Of a stretch of 40,134 bases of DNA, positions 37,901-40,134 are shown one piece after another (position 1 is the first letter of the stretch; the number at the start of each line of letters is the position of its first letter). The notes beneath the pieces are model-generated. The model was not told where the DNA came from. It saw nothing but the letters and a program-made list of their open reading frames with translations, and made no database searches. The position numbers and the translations under genes are program-made. Source of the stretch: a virus; the IMG/VR virus record IMGVR_UViG_3300013102_000021, positions 1-40,134 of that record. The stretch is one strand, 5' to 3'.

Positions 37901-38131
37901 ATGAAGCCGCGGCAACGTCGTCTTCTGGCGGCGTGCGCGGTTTGCGCGGAGCTCGCCCGGCAAGGCGTGTCGCGTGAGCAGCTCGCCAAGTCGTTGCAGG
38001 TCCCGATGTCGGAGCTAGTTCCTAAGCTGACGGGGGAGCTGCCTTTCGACGTCGACGAGCTGGAAGCCGTAGCAGATGCGCTCGGCGTCGCCGTCGCATC
38101 CCTGCTTGGGGAGGCGCATCGGCGAAGTTAG
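37901..38131 (+). CDS. Small HTH regulator
   Basis: A 76-aa protein: LAACAVCAELARQGVSREQLAKSLQVPMSELVPKLTGELPFDVDELEAVADALGVAVASLLG is a minimal XRE-type HTH (about 24-62). The start is fixed by a -10 box 7 nt upstream. Together with the divergent 85-aa HTH protein it forms a small two-regulator switch, probably autoregulated through the palindrome. Confidence 0.7.
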   Translation: MKPRQRRLLAACAVCAELARQGVSREQLAKSLQVPMSELVPKLTGELPFDVDELEAVADALGVAVASLLGEAHRRS

Positions 38132-38154
38132 TTCTATGGGGGTAAAGGGGAAAC

Positions 38155-38403
38155 GTGTCGGGCATCACGCTGAATCATGAGGCGCTCGTCGCCGCGGCAG
38201 TCGAAGCCGGGATCGGGGACAGTGACAGCCTCCGCGCCCACCTCGGTAGGGGTCTACCGGATCAAGCCAGCGCGTACACGCTGGCGTTCGTTGTTGCAAA
38301 GTTGCCGATCACGCTCGCCGAGGTCACTCAGGTCGACCGTCCGACGAACCCCTCGTTCCGATGCTCAACGGCCAATTGCGCTCTGCGTCAGTTTGCTGCC
38401 TAG
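38155..38403 (+). CDS. Hypothetical protein, 82 aa
   Basis: NHEALVAAAVEAGIGDSDSLRAHLGRGLPDQASAYTLAFVVAKLPITLAEV looks like a divergent HTH of the Cro type; the C terminus (DRPTNPSFRCSTANCALRQFAA) has two Cys. Starts at GTG 38155 after AAAGGGGAA. Likely co-transcribed with the upstream HTH gene. No clear family. Confidence 0.5.
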   Translation: MSGITLNHEALVAAAVEAGIGDSDSLRAHLGRGLPDQASAYTLAFVVAKLPITLAEVTQVDRPTNPSFRCSTANCALRQFAA

Positions 38404-38473
38404 CAGGCCCTAACTCCCTGTGGCGCATTCGGGGGAGGGCGACGAGCGGCCGCGGAGCGGTAGTCTCGGGCGA

Positions 38474-38683
38474 GTGCATGTAAGTGGGAGAGCAGTGGCA
38501 GTGGAGTACAAGTACGTGACGTTGCCGACGGGGCCCGTCCCGAAGTCAGTCGGCTTCGATGCTGTAGTAACGATGGAGCTCAATGAATTCGCCGCCCTCG
38601 GGTGGCGGGTTGTCAGCTCCACCCGACTGGGAATCGGCTCGTCACCACTGGCCGTCGTTCTCGAGCGGCCGGCGAATGGCTGA
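38474..38683 (+). CDS. DUF4177-like small protein
   Basis: About 69 aa: VEYKYVTLPTGP, MELNEFAALGWRVVSSTRLGIG and PLAVVLERP follow the DUF4177 strand-helix-strand pattern (Y-K-V, LN-x-L/F-GW-x-V-V, VLER). GTG 38474 has TAGTCT ending 7 nt upstream; GTG 38495 with GGGAG is an alternative that removes 7 residues. Function of the family is unknown. Overlaps the next gene by 8 bp. Confidence 0.6.
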   Translation: MHVSGRAVAVEYKYVTLPTGPVPKSVGFDAVVTMELNEFAALGWRVVSSTRLGIGSSPLAVVLERPANG

Positions 38684-39089
38684 ACCGGTCAAGGGCACCC
38701 CCGAGTGGATCAAAGCCGAGCAGGCCAAGGTCGGGAAGCCATGGGGAGCCGGAAAGAGCTGCCTCGGATGCTTTGGACTTGTCGTAGTGGTTGCGTTGAT
38801 TTTCGGCGGATGCACTGCATTGAGCGGCTCGTCGGGCAGCCACTCATCGTCTGACAACAAGTACGAGTCGATCGCGCAGTGCGAGGCCCGGATCGAGAAG
38901 CTGCTGAAGTCGCCCTCCACCGCGGACTTCGACAGCAACGCGTCTGGCTCTGGCTCCGGGCCATGGAAGGTCACTGGCACAGTGGACGCACAGAACAGCT
39001 TCGGCGCCACAGTCCGGGCGTCCTATGGCTGCACCGTCACCATGACCGAGGATATGGCCACCACAAAGGTGGACTACTTCGAGGAATGA
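38676..39089 (+). CDS. Membrane-anchored extracytoplasmic protein
   Basis: A 137-aa protein: a 29-residue cytoplasmic N terminus, a hydrophobic segment at about 30-47 (LGCFGLVVVVALIFGGCTAL, with a lipobox-like FGGC), a Ser/Gly linker, then a domain with QCEARIEKLLKSPSTADFD and GPWKVTGTVDAQNSFGATVRASYGCTVT. The two external Cys (C69, C119) could form a disulfide. Similar short surface proteins are found in actinobacterial prophages. A superinfection exclusion role is possible but unproven. Confidence 0.65.
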   Translation: MAEPVKGTPEWIKAEQAKVGKPWGAGKSCLGCFGLVVVVALIFGGCTALSGSSGSHSSSDNKYESIAQCEARIEKLLKSPSTADFDSNASGSGSGPWKVTGTVDAQNSFGATVRASYGCTVTMTEDMATTKVDYFEE

Positions 39090-39102
39090 CCGAAGCTCCC
39101 CA

Positions 39103-39297
39103 TCAGTGCCAGCCGCTTCCTTCGACCTTCTCGTAGTCGTCTCGGTCGTTGTGTAGCCACAGCCCAGGGACCACAGACCCGTGCATGTCTCGTGGGTTAA
39201 TCATCACCGCCGGCATTTCACCGTGCCTGTCGGGCGGAAGGATCACCATCGACGGCGGCCTGTTGTGGGGCTTCAGCGTGACAGCGAACATCGGCAT
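39103..39297 (-). CDS. Hypothetical protein, 64 aa
   Basis: MPMFAVTLKPHNRPPSMVILPPDRHGEMPAVMINPRDMHGSVVPGLWLHNDRDDYEKVEGSGWH in overview: a small, His/Pro-rich protein with beta character. The ATG at 39297 has GGAGGAGG 8 nt upstream. It is downstream of, and on the same strand as, the toxin gene and may be the third gene of that operon. No family recognised. Confidence 0.55.
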   Translation of the reverse strand: MPMFAVTLKPHNRPPSMVILPPDRHGEMPAVMINPRDMHGSVVPGLWLHNDRDDYEKVEGSGWH

Positions 39298-39382
39298 TCG
39301 ATGAACCTCCTCCGCCGCCGACGCTACAGAACGTTGGGGCGGCCGGTGCAGCCCCACTTTGGTGGGCGCGGGTAGGGGGCTC

Positions 39383-39757
39383 CTAGACGAGTCCGCAATA
39401 TCGGAGGTGCCCGAGAACGACCTTCTCCATTTCATTTGCTGGCAGCTGGCCGATTCTCTCCAAAATGTGGCGCTTCGCGATGGGCTGTAGGAGCGGGACC
39501 TGGACTGCGCATCGCTTTGGCAGATTCGCCACTCCGGCAGCCAGGAAGACGTCGTACTCCGTCACAACCACGTCCGAGGTTGAGAGCGGGAAGCCCTGAA
39601 CGATGGGCCATGAATCCTCCGCGTTGCGCTCGTCGAGCGACAAGACGAGGAAAGGTCGACGACTGTGCATTTTACGCTTGGCGCGCGTAGTGGGCGGCAG
39701 TTCAACGGCATCATCGTGAATCCAATACACCGCACCGCGTCGGATCGGTACGTTCAT
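39383..39757 (-). CDS. PemK/MazF-like toxin
   Basis: A 124-aa protein with the PemK/MazF pattern: VPIRRGAVYWIHDDAV (first strand and G), SRRPFLVLSLDERN, WPIVQGFPLSTS, then KRCAVQVPLLQPIAKRHILERIGQLPANEMEKVVLGHL. The family cuts mRNA at short sequences or acts on other RNAs. The gene overlaps the Panacea antitoxin stop by 4 bp, so antitoxin is translated first. The middle (DVFLAAGVANLPKR) differs from classical MazF, so an inactive or altered specificity is possible. Confidence 0.8.
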   Translation of the reverse strand: MNVPIRRGAVYWIHDDAVELPPTTRAKRKMHSRRPFLVLSLDERNAEDSWPIVQGFPLSTSDVVVTEYDVFLAAGVANLPKRCAVQVPLLQPIAKRHILERIGQLPANEMEKVVLGHLRYCGLV

Positions 39758-40134
39758 GGAAGCAGCGAATTCGCCTCTTTGCGTAGAGATTCCGTCCTAG
39801 CGAGTTCGTTCTCCAATAGGGAGGGATCGCCCATCCGTGTACCGAGCGGTGTCTCAATTGCCAAGAGACGGAACCTCTCAAGAGCATCTTCAATGACATT
39901 GCGCGCCACTGCGGGCTCAGCCTCAAACTTCGAGAACTCCGACCATGCGTCGCCAATTGCATCGCGAGGAATGACAATGTTCTTCACATGCTCAACGAAC
40001 ACTTCAGACCAAGGGCCTACATCGTGGGTAATACCACGAAGGCGCCAACCACTGTACACGCCGAAGGCCGCCCACGTCTCGTCCAGGACAACCTCGACAT
40101 CGCGGGTCAGCTGATGCCAAGGGCCGTCTTCAGC
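39754..40134 (-). CDS. Panacea antitoxin, C-terminal part; gene begins at 378 across the circular junction
   Basis: In-frame continuation of the gene that starts at 378; 40012-40134 duplicates 1-123. The segment ends the Panacea domain (SGWRLRGIT, then a PW pair) and adds a roughly 80-residue, helix-rich, charged C-terminal tail not needed for the core fold. In this family such extensions can carry toxin-specific contacts (family knowledge; not tested here). The stop at 39754-39756 overlaps the ATG of the toxin gene at 39757 in an ATGA arrangement, implying translational coupling. A linear annotation of this contig would report only a 101-aa fragment here and miss the antitoxin. Confidence 0.85.
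   Translation of the reverse strand, partial: AEDGPWHQLTRDVEVVLDETWAAFGVYSGWRLRGITHDVGPWSEVFVEHVKNIVIPRDAIGDAWSEFSKFEAEPAVARNVIEDALERFRLLAIETPLGTRMGDPSLLENELARTESLRKEANSLLP
40012..40134. repeat. Terminal direct repeat, right copy
   Basis: Exact second copy of bases 1-123, in the same orientation. Together with the intact reading frame across the join it shows that this contig closes on itself. Confidence 0.95.

Overview
The window reads as the complete genome of a temperate, long-tailed (siphovirus) actinobacteriophage. Evidence: a full SPP1/HK97-style morphogenesis set (TerS, TerL, portal, MuF-like protein, scaffold, capsid, connectors, frameshifted tail chaperones, tape measure, tail tip), a recombination/replication set (RecT/Bet, YqaJ nuclease, RusA, SSB), and a lysogeny set (repressor, ImmA/IrrE protease, tyrosine integrase, attP). 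High GC, GTG/TTG starts, a GH25-LysM muramidase and leaderless-looking starts suggest a high-GC Gram-positive host, possibly Microbacteriaceae (inference). Bases 1-123 recur exactly at 40012-40134, so the molecule is a circle or circular permutation of about 40,011 bp. The cut point splits one gene.

Layout. Minus strand, 35.2 to 23.1 kb: early operon, almost every gene joined to the next by a 1-8 bp overlap: Cro-like and Xis-like HTH proteins, DinD/KilAC antirepressor, two tiny membrane proteins, RecF/SbcC-like ATPase, RusA, YqaJ exonuclease, RecT/Bet annealase, C5 DNA methyltransferase, HNH-like protein, DnaT-like replication protein, RHH/HTH protein, J-domain protein, SSB and small zinc-ribbon proteins. 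A likely origin (DnaA box plus three 9-bp iterons) lies at 26.28-26.37 kb. From 23.1 to 22.4 kb is a hairpin-rich, mostly noncoding junction with an anticodon-less tRNA-like element and one plus-strand mini-gene; packaging (cos/pac) probably lies here. Minus strand, 22.4 to 2.5 kb: late operon, packaging, head, tail, SGNH-hydrolase tail fibre, muramidase and holins, ending at a strong terminator at 2.4 kb. A tRNA-Ala-like sequence sits between two head genes.

Plus strand, 35.3-37.4 kb: repressor, ImmA-like protease and integrase, divergent from the early operon across a 145-bp switch with two GCAA-N4-TTGC operators. attP (the 3' half of a tRNA-Thr(CGU)) at 37.45-37.50 kb is flanked by paired 12-bp arm-type sites. 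From 37.5 kb through the circular junction to 2.4 kb is an accessory lysogenic-conversion island: two HTH regulators around a perfect palindrome, a DUF4177-like protein, a membrane-anchored protein, a Panacea-antitoxin/PemK-MazF-like toxin operon that spans the junction, a zinc-ribbon peptide, a hairpin-rich region, and a RelA/SpoT-type small alarmone synthetase with an 85-aa partner. These genes are oriented independently of the lytic operons, and many have a TANNNT box exactly 7 nt before the start codon.

Logic: the ImmA-like protease and the DinD/KilAC antirepressor are the likely antagonists of the repressor on induction. Early genes replicate and recombine the DNA, and the late operon packages it and lyses the cell. 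The island probably supplies prophage maintenance and superinfection defence (inference).
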